A DNA stretch of 64,000 nt, from positions 1-64,000 of the forward strand of contig OY970120.1 of NCBI GenBank assembly GCA_963705885.1. Direction: 5' to 3'. Below are positions 42,286 through 48,993 of the stretch, piece by piece. Both the position numbers and the translations under genes were made by a program. The notes under the pieces were generated by a model. It ran no database searches. It was not told where the DNA came from and was given only the letters and a program-made list of their open reading frames with translations. The DNA comes from MFD01275-c22 sp963705885 (GTDB lineage Bacteria; Actinomycetota; Actinomycetes; JACCUZ01). Positions within the stretch are counted from its first letter, which is position 1, and each line of letters opens with the position of its first letter.

Positions 42286-43166
42286 GACGATCCTTCCATC
42301 GGCGAGGCTTTCGGGCGAACCGGACGAGACACAGCGACGACATCGCGGCGGTGGTGCACCTGCGCCCACGGCAGGTCGCGCCGCACAGCCCGCCACCCTG
42401 GCCACGACGAGCCACGGAGTACGGCGATTCCGCTGCGTGGCTGGCAGCGTGCGTGGGCGATCAGCGCCCCGGTCGCGATGACCAGGGCGCCGGCCACCAC
42501 GTCGAGCAGGTAGTGGTTGGCGGTGGCCACCACCACCACCGCGGTGACGACCGGGTAGGCGACGGCGAGCGCGCGCACCGCGGGCCTAGACGCGCACAGC
42601 AGCAGCATCGCCGCGCACCACATGGCCCACCCCACGTGCAGCGACGGCATTGCCGCGAACTCGTTGGTCAGGCCGCCAAGGCCCTCGGGTGCGCTGGCGT
42701 CCGAGCCCCACCAGCCGTGATCCGCTGTGGCGGCCAGGGTGTCCTCGTAGCCCGGAATCATCCGCGGCGGTGCCACGGGGAACAGCGCGAAGCCGACGAT
42801 GCCGAGGGCTGACCCGACCGTCAGGGCGTTGCGCGCGGTGCGGTAGCGGTGGGAGTGGTTGCGATATACCCAGAGCAGGACTGCTGGCGTGACGACGTAG
42901 TGCAGCAAGGAGTACCAGTAGCTGCTGGCCAGGGCGACGCCGGGCAGAGTAGCCAGCAGGGCGTTGACCGGCCGCTCCACGTCGAGCAGAAGGTCGTCTT
43001 CGAGGCCGAGCAGCCAGTACGCATTGGCGGTCGCCGTCGCGGGGTCAGGGTCCGCGACGAGCCGCGCCGCGGTGTACGCGAGGTAGAGCAGAGTCAGCAA
43101 GCTCAGCTCGCGCCAGGCACTCGGGCGCCACCTGGACGATGGCTCGGCCAGCAGTTGGTGTGTCAT
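42231..43166 (-). CDS. PAP2-superfamily membrane phosphatase
   Basis: A 311-residue protein with about six membrane helices. The PAP2-type active site shows as PPRMIPGYEDT, then MPSLHVGWAMW (SxxxH) and ATANHYLLDVVAGAL (HxxxD), the layout of the inositolphosphotransferase-like PAP2_3 branch. It would transfer or hydrolyse phosphate on lipids at the outer membrane face. The C-terminal ~70 residues after AHARCQPRSG are Arg/Trp-rich and overlap the next gene start by 55 bases. ATG 43166 follows AAAGGACC by 7 bases. Confidence 0.78.
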   Translation of the reverse strand: MTHQLLAEPSSRWRPSAWRELSLLTLLYLAYTAARLVADPDPATATANAYWLLGLEDDLLLDVERPVNALLATLPGVALASSYWYSLLHYVVTPAVLLWVYRNHSHRYRTARNALTVGSALGIVGFALFPVAPPRMIPGYEDTLAATADHGWWGSDASAPEGLGGLTNEFAAMPSLHVGWAMWCAAMLLLCASRPAVRALAVAYPVVTAVVVVATANHYLLDVVAGALVIATGALIAHARCQPRSGIAVLRGSSWPGWRAVRRDLPWAQVHHRRDVVAVSRPVRPKASPMEGSSCWPSLFETVPPASTDCA

Positions 43167-43323
43167 GAGTGCAGGTCCTTTCGCCCGGTCCGACATGCCC
43201 AGGGGCCCCTTGTCGCGGGAAGCCTCCGGTCGTCACGGGGAGACCGAGGACACCGTTGAGCTCGGGCCCGGCCCGCGAGGGAGCCTTGCTGCGGCTGGTG
43301 CGGACAGCGCAGGGGCCGCCCGG

Positions 43324-43797
43324 CTAGCCGAACTGACCGGGCTGGTAGTCGCCGGCGGGCTGCTGGACGATGACGTTCAACCGGTTGAGGGCGTTGATGA
43401 GAGCGATCGCGGACACCAGAGCAGCGAGCTGCTCCTCGTCAAAGTGCTTGGCGGCCGTCGCCCAGACCTCGTCGGTGACGCCACCGGCCGCATCCGCGAG
43501 GCGGCTGCCCTGCTCCGTCAGCTCCAACGCAGCGCGCTCGGCCTCGGTGAAGACCGTCGCATCCCGCCACGCCGCGACCAGGTTGAGGCGCACCGACGAC
43601 TCACCGGCGGCGGCGGCGTCCTTCGTGTGCATGTCAGTGCAGAAACCACACCCGTTGATCTGACTCGCACGGATTCTCACCAGCTCCCGCGTCGCGGCAG
43701 GCAGGGTCGAGCTCGAGACCGCCCGGTCCGCGGAGACAAGGTGCTTCAGGAACCTGCTTGCGGTCTCATTGTCAGAGATCTTCAAACGGGCATCCAT
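43324..43797 (-). CDS. Carboxymuconolactone decarboxylase / AhpD-like protein
   Basis: A 157-residue AhpD-like protein. The redox helix INGCGFCTDMHTKDA (CxxC with the following His) lies near residues 47-61, the signature of AhpD-type peroxidases. ATG 43797 follows AAGGACTCC. An ECF41-type promoter (TCTCACA-N16-CGTC, 43,837-43,863) lies 40-66 bases before the start. Together with the epimerase and ECF41 sigma gene just upstream it forms the textbook ECF41 neighbourhood of carboxymuconolactone decarboxylase, oxidoreductase and epimerase genes. Confidence 0.88.
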   Translation of the reverse strand: MDARLKISDNETASRFLKHLVSADRAVSSSTLPAATRELVRIRASQINGCGFCTDMHTKDAAAAGESSVRLNLVAAWRDATVFTEAERAALELTEQGSRLADAAGGVTDEVWATAAKHFDEEQLAALVSAIALINALNRLNVIVQQPAGDYQPGQFG

Positions 43798-43836
43798 GGT
43801 GGAGTCCTTCGCTGTCGTCGGTGGCTACACACCTAT

Positions 43837-43863
43837 GACGAAATGGCTCGGCGAGATGTGAGA
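43837..43863 (-). promoter_or_regulatory. ECF41-type promoter, TCTCACA-N16-CGTC
   Basis: Read on the minus strand, TCTCACA (43863-43857), 16 bases, then CGTC (43840-43837). The -10 and spacing match the ECF41 consensus exactly, and the -35 differs from TGTCACA at its second base only. It is placed directly before the AhpD-like gene. Confidence 0.65.
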
Positions 43864-43978
43864 CGGTCCTGACAAGGAGTCCTCTCGAGCCAGGCCAAGG
43901 CACGCGACCTCTCGGGTGCCACCGGGGGCGTCCCGACCCCAGCCGCATCTGCTGCGTGAGGCGCAGTGACCCGTCCGA

Positions 43979-44080
43979 CCAGGTGCGCAGCGCGTGGACA
44001 AGGGTTCCCTGCAGGGCATCCTCGGCCGCCGCGAAGTCGGCTTCGCGCCGGACGAGGACACCGATCACCGCAGTTGTCAC
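43979..44080 (-). pseudogene. Remnant of an ECF sigma factor
   Basis: Just after the epimerase stop, a 34-residue reading VIGVLVRREADFAAAEDALQ...LVHALRTW resembles the sigma2 region of an ECF42-type sigma factor (family pattern LVRRYGDFxxAEDAVQEALLAA..WP). The reading then loses sense in all frames. No start or sigma4 region remains. It is best seen as a decayed gene fragment. Confidence 0.45.
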
Positions 44081-45012
44081 ACCTGGAGGCCTTGGCGCCA
44101 GCTGGGATGTGCGGGGTGCCAACCCAGTTCGCGCTTGGCTTTGGAGTTGGAGGCGCCGCGCAGTTCCGTCATGAATGCGACGCCAACTGGTCCGGCGGCC
44201 AGCCGTCCGATGAACCGCGGTACGCGCATCGGCTTCTTGGCGCCCAGCATCGCCGCCAGTTCCGGCAGCCATTCGGCAACTGAGGCGGGGTCGTCATCGA
44301 CGATGTTGTAGACACCGCTGCCACCGTTCTCCACGGCTGCGACCGTGGCCTCGGCGGCGTCGGCGATGTGGACGAACGACCACACCCCGCCGCCGTCGCC
44401 CACGACCGGGAACTTGCGTTTGCGGATCATTTCGAACTGCTCGGACCCTGGCCACATGGAGGTGCCGGGTCCATAGAAAGCGCCGTAGCGCAGCACGATC
44501 CCTTCGGTCCAGGCGGCGCCTAGCACGGCCTTCTCCAAGTACTCGACCGCGGCGATCATCGAAGCCATCGGTCGGATCGGTGAGCGATCCAGCGGGTCCT
44601 GTTCGGTCTTGACCGGCCCGCCGGTCCGGGCGTAGGTGAACCCGCCGTTGCTCTGGGCGACGAACCGTCGTACTCCTACGGCCCGTGCGCCAGCGAGCAG
44701 GTTGTCGGTCCCCTCCCGCCTCAGCCGGTCGGTGGCGGCGAAGCTGCGCTCGAAATGGCGGAGGTCGACATGCCCGATGGCGGTCAGCTGGTGAACGACC
44801 ACCTCCGGCGCCGCCTGACGCACGGCGGCCTCGACCTCGGCGCGATTGAGCGCATCGGCGAAGACCGGCACCGCGCCCAGCTGCGATGCCTTGGACTTGT
44901 CCGACTCGCGGCGGATCATCGCGAACACCTCGTGTCCCGCATCGCCCAGACGTGGCACCAGTTCCCTGCCCATCACTCCAGTCGCTCCTGCAACCAGCAC
45001 CCTCATCGTCAA
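44077..45012 (-). CDS. NAD(P)-dependent epimerase/dehydratase
   Basis: A 311-residue extended short-chain dehydrogenase. The nucleotide motif is MRVLVAGATGVMGRELVPRLGDAGH (GATGVMG). In the usual YxxxK position the reading is MIAAVEYLEKAVL, with Tyr and Lys present but spaced differently, so the catalytic site is modified. VLRYGAFYGPG and FVHIADAAEATVAA are typical late motifs. The substrate is unknown. It follows the ECF41 sigma gene by 81 bases on the same strand and is a characteristic partner. No ECF41-type promoter was found directly before it, so it is probably read through from the sigma gene. Confidence 0.8.
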   Translation of the reverse strand: MTMRVLVAGATGVMGRELVPRLGDAGHEVFAMIRRESDKSKASQLGAVPVFADALNRAEVEAAVRQAAPEVVVHQLTAIGHVDLRHFERSFAATDRLRREGTDNLLAGARAVGVRRFVAQSNGGFTYARTGGPVKTEQDPLDRSPIRPMASMIAAVEYLEKAVLGAAWTEGIVLRYGAFYGPGTSMWPGSEQFEMIRKRKFPVVGDGGGVWSFVHIADAAEATVAAVENGGSGVYNIVDDDPASVAEWLPELAAMLGAKKPMRVPRFIGRLAAGPVGVAFMTELRGASNSKAKRELGWHPAHPSWRQGLQV

Positions 45013-45093
45013 GCTCCTGTTCGTTCGGTTTCGGATGTGTCACCTGAACCGGACGGCCTGCCATTTCCTGACAGGAGCCATACGTGAGACACG

Positions 45094-46038
45094 TCACATC
45101 ACGAGCAGGGGCTCCACGTGGTCGGCCGCCGCCCATTGGTCGGTCGCGCGTTCGAGCTTGTCGGGGTTCGCCTGTGTACGGCAGGCAGTGATGCCCTCGG
45201 TGTTGACCTCCAGGCACATGACTGCGACGACCCGGCCTTCCACGACGACCACGACGGCGGGTTCGCCATTGGCGGTCCAGGCGAATATCTCGGGCGAGCC
45301 GCCGACGATGGCGCGCTTCGCTTCGGCCGGCTTGAACATGCCCCACACGAACTTCGCGACCGCGACAGCTCCCTCGAACGCCTTGGTCGCTGCCGGCACC
45401 TTCCCCCCGCCGTCGCCGATGGCGATGGCGTCCTTGGTGAGCAGGCGTACGAGCTCGTCGGTCCGACCGCTGGTGGCGGCCGCGAGGAACTCCTCGACGA
45501 TCCGCAGGGCAGCCGCCTTGTCGATGTCGGGGCGGGCCTTGGCGGACGTGACATGCTTCTTGGCACGGTGAAAGATCTGCTGGCTGGCGGCCTCGGTGAT
45601 GTCGAGGATTTCGGCGATCTCCCGGTGGGGGTAGTCGAAGGCCTCCCGCAGCACGTACACGGCCCGTTCGTTGGGAGACAGGCGCTCCATGAGGGTGAGG
45701 ACCGCGTACGAGACCGCTTCGCGCTGCTCAGCGGTGTCGGCCGGGTCAAGCATCGGGTCCCCGGCGATCAGGGGCTCGGGGAGCCATCGGCCCACGTAGG
45801 TCTCGCGCCGTGCCCGCGCGGAGGTGAGCTGGTTGAGGCACAGGTTGGTGAGGACCTTCGTCAGCCAAGCCTCGGGGACCTCGACGCGGTCGACGTCGGC
45901 TGCGTGCCAGCGCAGGAAGGTCTCCTGCACGAGGTCCTGTGCCTCGTCCGCGGAGCCGAGGAGACGGTAGGCGATGGCCTCCAGACGCGGCCTCGATTGC
46001 TCGAAGCGGTCGACGTCGTCCCCTGTCAAAGGCATCAT
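45094..46038 (-). CDS. ECF41-type sigma factor with fused SnoaL-like domain (SigJ-like)
   Basis: A 314-residue ECF sigma factor. Sigma2 has DEAQDLVQETFLRWHAADV; sigma4 has YPHREIAEILDITEAASQQI. The C-terminal SnoaL-like domain carries all three ECF41 hallmarks: WLPEP (GRWLPEPL), DGGGK (GDGGGKVP) and NPDKL (ANPDKLERA), here in their canonical form. The start is ATG 46038 or 46035. Downstream lie the epimerase, AhpD-like, PAP2 and oxidoreductase genes on the same strand, the likely regulon. No ECF41 promoter was found before this sigma gene itself. Confidence 0.9.
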   Translation of the reverse strand: MMPLTGDDVDRFEQSRPRLEAIAYRLLGSADEAQDLVQETFLRWHAADVDRVEVPEAWLTKVLTNLCLNQLTSARARRETYVGRWLPEPLIAGDPMLDPADTAEQREAVSYAVLTLMERLSPNERAVYVLREAFDYPHREIAEILDITEAASQQIFHRAKKHVTSAKARPDIDKAAALRIVEEFLAAATSGRTDELVRLLTKDAIAIGDGGGKVPAATKAFEGAVAVAKFVWGMFKPAEAKRAIVGGSPEIFAWTANGEPAVVVVVEGRVVAVMCLEVNTEGITACRTQANPDKLERATDQWAAADHVEPLLVM

Positions 46039-46078
46039 CTGATCGTATCCATGGACTGAGCGCAGCCTGACCCCGCTC

Positions 46079-46276
46079 GACGACACCGGCGGTGGTGATG
46101 CGGACCTCAGCCGCGTGACCGCTTGCCCAGACCCGGACGACGATCTGGTCCGGGTCCTCCCACTCCGAGCTGCCGCAGTAGCCACCGTCGGTGGTGCAGC
46201 TCGCGAGCGGGGTGTCGTGAGTCGCGTCGCGCACCTGGAGCCTGGACGGGCCGATGCCGTCCCATGGCTGGGTCAT
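46079..46276 (-). pseudogene. Unidentified coding fragment between sigma and MBL genes
   Basis: A reading frame begins MTQPWDGIGPSRLQVRDATH and continues through GGYCGSSEWEDPDQIVVRVW and EVRITTAGVVERG with normal protein character. It then runs without a stop into the antisense of nothing useful and overlaps the sigma gene. It overlaps the 3' end of the MBL gene in another frame. It is probably the remains of a gene joined to the MBL gene by deletion. The family was not recognised. Confidence 0.3.
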
Positions 46277-46928
46277 CGAGGCCGGCCGATGCGAATGCGG
46301 CCTCGGCGGCCTGGGCGCTGTCGAGGGTAACGAGCGCTCCGTCGAAGAACGGGGTCCGAGCTGCGCCGGCGAAAATGACGGCGGTGTCGACGTAGCCGAC
46401 GCGCCTAGCGATCAGCTCGACGATCTCCGGCGAGGCGTTGTCGCCGCTGACGTAGGTGGTCGGCACCCCCTCTCCGGCGAGAACGAAGCCGGTCACCTCG
46501 CCGGTCACCGGCTCGCAGCCCTCAGGACCGTGCTGCGCCGGCGTCGCCGTCACGATGACCACCGAGCCGTCGGGACGAGAAAGCTCGGCGCTCTCCCACG
46601 GCTGCAGCCCACGCGTGGACCCACCGAGGTTCCCCGCCGCATTGGGAGTCGTGAAGACCATCGGTGCCTGGCTCAGGTAGGCGCGCCCGGCCTCATCGAG
46701 ATTGTCGGGGTGCTGGTCGTGGGAGAGCAGGACGGCGTCGACGGCGCCGATTTCGTCGGCCGAGACCTGAGATGGCGCGGTCTTGCTCAGCACCAGACCG
46801 GGGGCGAGCTCGTAGTCGCGAACGTCGTCGAAAGTGGGGTCAGTCAGCAGACGGAGGCCGCCGATCTCGATCAGGGTGGTGGGGCCGCCCAAGACGCGGA
46901 CGTCAACGGACTCGGAAGACTGGATCAC
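46107..46928 (-). CDS. MBL-fold metallo-hydrolase, probably damaged at the 3' end
   Basis: A 273-residue protein of the metallo-beta-lactamase fold. VRVLGGPTTLIEIGGLRLLTDPTF opens it, LLSHDQHPDNLDEAGR is the metal motif (SHDQHxDN, a variant of HxHxDH) and TYVSGDNASPEIVE is the mid-domain Asp region. The last part normally contains VPxHxxxWxHF; here the reading passes from DSAQAAEAA straight to FASAGLDD and then into Arg/His-rich sequence, so about 30 residues seem deleted. GTG 46928 follows GAGGAGC. It is divergent from an ECF41 sigma gene and has an ECF41-type promoter at 47,110-47,136. Confidence 0.7.
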   Translation of the reverse strand: MIQSSESVDVRVLGGPTTLIEIGGLRLLTDPTFDDVRDYELAPGLVLSKTAPSQVSADEIGAVDAVLLSHDQHPDNLDEAGRAYLSQAPMVFTTPNAAGNLGGSTRGLQPWESAELSRPDGSVVIVTATPAQHGPEGCEPVTGEVTGFVLAGEGVPTTYVSGDNASPEIVELIARRVGYVDTAVIFAGAARTPFFDGALVTLDSAQAAEAAFASAGLDDPAMGRHRPVQAPGARRDSRHPARELHHRRWLLRQLGVGGPGPDRRPGLGKRSRG

Positions 46929-47109
46929 GGAGAGCTCCTCAGGGACGAAGGGTGTGGATGCCGGCTCGTGTCGGGACGGGAGGCCGGTGCACGCAGTGCG
47001 CGGCCGGATCACCGCCGCCTCCTCGGCGACCTCGTCAGCGGTAAACGAGCCTCCTAGGCTGCCGGGAAAGTCGGACGTTGCCTCGCGGTTCGCGGGCGTT
47101 CACTCTGCT

Positions 47110-47136
47110 GACGAGTCGGCGTACCGAGGTGTGAGG
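47110..47136 (-). promoter_or_regulatory. ECF41-type promoter of the MBL gene, CCTCACA-N16-CGTC
   Basis: On the minus strand CCTCACA (47136-47130), 16 bases, CGTC (47113-47110). Its -35 is one arm of the perfect inverted repeat TGTGAGGT-N8-ACCTCACA (47,130-47,153); the other arm is the -35 of the divergent sigma-gene promoter. Confidence 0.65.
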
Positions 47137-47146
47137 TGAGTTGCGA

Positions 47147-47173
47147 CCTCACACTCGAAACGGCTGCCTCGTC
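47147..47173 (+). promoter_or_regulatory. ECF41-type promoter of the sigma gene, CCTCACA-N16-CGTC
   Basis: CCTCACA (47147-47153), 16 bases, CGTC (47170-47173), 29 bases before the sigma gene start. Same -35, spacer and -10 as the divergent MBL promoter, which argues for one sigma factor reading both. Confidence 0.7.
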
Positions 47174-47202
47174 ACACTGGTGCGAACGACGAAGGAGCGT
47201 CG

Positions 47203-48081
47203 ATGGAAGCCCTTGACGAGGTCATGGCGGAGCGGCGACGGTTGATCGCCCTCGCCTACCGCATGCTCGGTACCCTCGAGGAAGCCGAGGACGCGGTCCA
47301 GGAGACCTACCTGCGCTGGTACCGCCTCCCCGAGGAGAAGCGCTCGGCGGTCGGCAACCCGCAGGGCTGGCTGACACGGGTCGCGAGCCGGATCTGCCTC
47401 GACAACCTGAAGTCAGCGCGCTCCCGGCGGGAGCACTACGTCGGCGAGTGGCTCCCCGAGCCGGTGCCAGCGGGTCTGCTCAGCGACGACCCCATGGGGG
47501 ACCCGGTCGATCGGGTGACCCTCGACGACACGGTCAGCACGGCACTGCTGGTGGTGCTCGACGCGATGACGCCCGCCGAACGGGTGGCGTTCGTCCTACA
47601 CGACGTCTTCTCGCTGCCCTTTCCCGAGATCGCTGAGGTTGTCGGCCGTTCGCCGGCAGCAGTGCGACAACTCGCTACCTCCGCACGCCGCCGAGTCGCC
47701 GACCACCGTGGCGTCGTCGCCGCTCCTGCCGAGCACGACGCAGTGGTCCGAGCGTTCGTCGCAGCCGCCTCCGGCGATGACCTGGGCGCGCTCACCGGGC
47801 TGCTGGACCCGTCGGTCACGCTCCGCTCCGACGGTGGCGGCGTCGTGAGCGCGGCGCGCAACCCGGTGGTGGGGCCACCACGTGTCGCACGGTTCCTTCT
47901 CGGCGTCCTGACCCAGCGGCCGACCTGGGTGGTCGCGGAGAGGGCCACCGCCGATGGACTCGGGTTCACCATGACCGAGCGAGAGGAGGTCCGGGCGGTC
48001 GTCAACCTGCGCGTCGCCGGCGGACTGGTCACCGACCTGTGGATGGTGGTCAACCCAGGAAAGCTGACCGGCTGGCGCTAG
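47203..48081 (+). CDS. ECF41-type sigma factor with fused SnoaL-like domain (SigJ-like)
   Basis: A 292-residue ECF sigma factor. Sigma2 has EEAEDAVQETYLRWYRLPEE; sigma4 has LPFPEIAEVVGRSPAAVRQL. The ECF41 linker WLPEP (GEWLPEPV), DGGG (SDGGGVVS) and C-terminal NPGKL are present, though the last two vary from the canonical DGGGK and NPDKL. ATG 47203 follows AAGGAGCGTCG. It has its own CCTCACA-type promoter and a divergent copy for the MBL gene, which fits autoregulation. A DoxX-like gene with a TGTCACA-type promoter follows 400 bases downstream. Confidence 0.9.
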   Translation: MEALDEVMAERRRLIALAYRMLGTLEEAEDAVQETYLRWYRLPEEKRSAVGNPQGWLTRVASRICLDNLKSARSRREHYVGEWLPEPVPAGLLSDDPMGDPVDRVTLDDTVSTALLVVLDAMTPAERVAFVLHDVFSLPFPEIAEVVGRSPAAVRQLATSARRRVADHRGVVAAPAEHDAVVRAFVAAASGDDLGALTGLLDPSVTLRSDGGGVVSAARNPVVGPPRVARFLLGVLTQRPTWVVAERATADGLGFTMTEREEVRAVVNLRVAGGLVTDLWMVVNPGKLTGWR

Positions 48082-48320
48082 AACCCACGCATCGAGGTGG
48101 TCCGAGAGGTGCCTGCGGGGCGTGCGGGAATGTTCCAGCCGGGTAGTAGGTACAGGGCTGCGAGTGTGCGCACCTGCTCCCTACCTCCCTTCGCCAGATG
48201 AGGTGGCGGACGCACGGGCGATGGCCAGGCCGAAGGTTCGAGGTCTCTGAGGGCGTCAATGAAGGGCGTCGCAGCCGGACGTCGCCGGCGCATCGGTGGT
48301 CGTGGACGGTTCCGAGCCCA

Positions 48321-48347
48321 TGTCACACAGGACCGACCAGGAACGTC
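48321..48347 (+). promoter_or_regulatory. ECF41 promoter, perfect TGTCACA-N16-CGTC
   Basis: TGTCACA (48321-48327), 16 bases, CGTC (48344-48347): an exact match to the ECF41 consensus. It lies in the 400-base gap between the sigma gene and the DoxX-like gene, giving a 5' leader of about 125 bases. The rest of the gap (48,082-48,481) holds no gene that I could support. Confidence 0.75.
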
Positions 48348-48481
48348 TCAGAGCACGAGCGTGAGTCCCACTACCGCGGTTAGCACTCGTTGACTGCGCC
48401 GGAGGCTCGGGGCGTCTCGCTCGGCTCTGCTGCACCCAGCGGAGTCGTGCCTGGAACCAGAACCCGACACGGAGAAGAGCA

Positions 48482-48793
48482 ATGGACACCATCCTGTGGA
48501 TTGCGGCCGGCCTCTTGGCCATGGTCGCACTGACCGGAGGCTTCACGAAGACGTTCATCCCCAAGGAGAAGCTGGAGCATCATGAAGGAGCCGCATGGAC
48601 TCGCACTGTCAGTCCCGCGTTCGTGAAGACTCTCGGCGCGCTGGAGCTGCTCGCGGCGGTCGGCCTGATCCTTCCAGCCGTGGTGGATGTCGCGCTCGCT
48701 GCCCGTTCCTTGTTCGCGACGATCCGCCCAGATCCGGGATGGTTCACGGCAGAGCCTGCTAACGAGGTGTTAACGGGGAAGACAGAGGCCTGA
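48482..48793 (+). CDS. DoxX-like membrane protein, C-terminus replaced
   Basis: A 103-residue protein. The first ~78 residues match DoxX-like proteins: a first helix LWIAAGLLAMVALTGGFTKTF, the loop IPKEKLEHHEGAAWTR and a second helix GALELLAAVGLILP. The family then has two more helices, but here the reading becomes AARSLFATIRPDPGWFTAEP and stops inside a terminator hairpin. About a third of the protein is missing, so function is doubtful. A GAGAAG ribosome site precedes the ATG. A perfect ECF41 promoter lies upstream. Confidence 0.6.
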   Translation: MDTILWIAAGLLAMVALTGGFTKTFIPKEKLEHHEGAAWTRTVSPAFVKTLGALELLAAVGLILPAVVDVALAARSLFATIRPDPGWFTAEPANEVLTGKTEA

Positions 48794-48820
48794 TCACCGA
48801 GATCGGTGATCAGGCCTCTG
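48783..48820 (-). terminator. Perfect 17-bp hairpin downstream of the initiator tRNA
   Basis: CAGAGGCCTGATCACCG pairs perfectly with its complement around a 4-base loop (AGAT). It ends 20 bases past the tRNA 3' end on the minus strand, the usual place for a tRNA terminator. The T-tract is weak (TCTTCC), as is common in GC-rich actinomycetes. It could also stop the plus-strand DoxX transcript, whose stop codon lies within it. Confidence 0.75.
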
Positions 48821-48839
48821 ACCTGCAACTTCCTTAGTC

Positions 48840-48915
48840 GGTAGCGGGGGCAGGATTTGAACCTGCGACCTCTGGGTTATGAGCCCAGCGAGCTACCGAG
48901 CTGCTCCACCCCGCG
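48840..48915 (-). tRNA. Initiator tRNA-fMet (anticodon CAU)
   Basis: A 76-base cloverleaf: acceptor CGCGGGG with CCCCGCT, D-stem GAGC/GCTC, anticodon stem CTGGG/CCCAG with loop CTCATAA (anticodon CAT), T-stem GCAGG/CCTGC with loop TTCAAAT. Initiator marks are an unpaired 1:72 (C:U), three consecutive G:C pairs in the anticodon stem and A11:U24. CC of the tail is encoded, but the final A is not. The promoter and terminator are both visible, so it is a single-gene unit. Confidence 0.96.
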
Positions 48916-48926
48916 TCGTGCGGGCA

Positions 48927-48955
48927 ACTCTACGCCAGGCCCCGACGGGCAGCAA
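48927..48955 (-). promoter_or_regulatory. Promoter of tRNA-fMet, TTGCTG-N17-TAGAGT
   Basis: On the minus strand, TTGCTG (48955-48950) and TAGAGT (48932-48927) are separated by 17 bases, close to the housekeeping sigma consensus. The -10 ends 11 bases before the mature tRNA 5' end, as expected for a short leader removed by RNase P. Confidence 0.75.
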
Positions 48956-48993
48956 ATCGCCCTGACTCCTCCCGACCGCAGGCGGAGGCGCGG

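Noticed and set aside
45038..45098. TGTCACC (45,038) and CGTCACA (45,092) as further ECF41 promoters before the epimerase or sigma gene
   Set aside because: No CGTC lies 16 bases downstream of either, and both point away from the genes they would serve.
48783..48820. The perfect 17-bp inverted repeat as a recombination or attachment site beside the tRNA
   Set aside because: No copy of the tRNA 3' end was found elsewhere in the window and no integrase gene is present; a terminator explains it.
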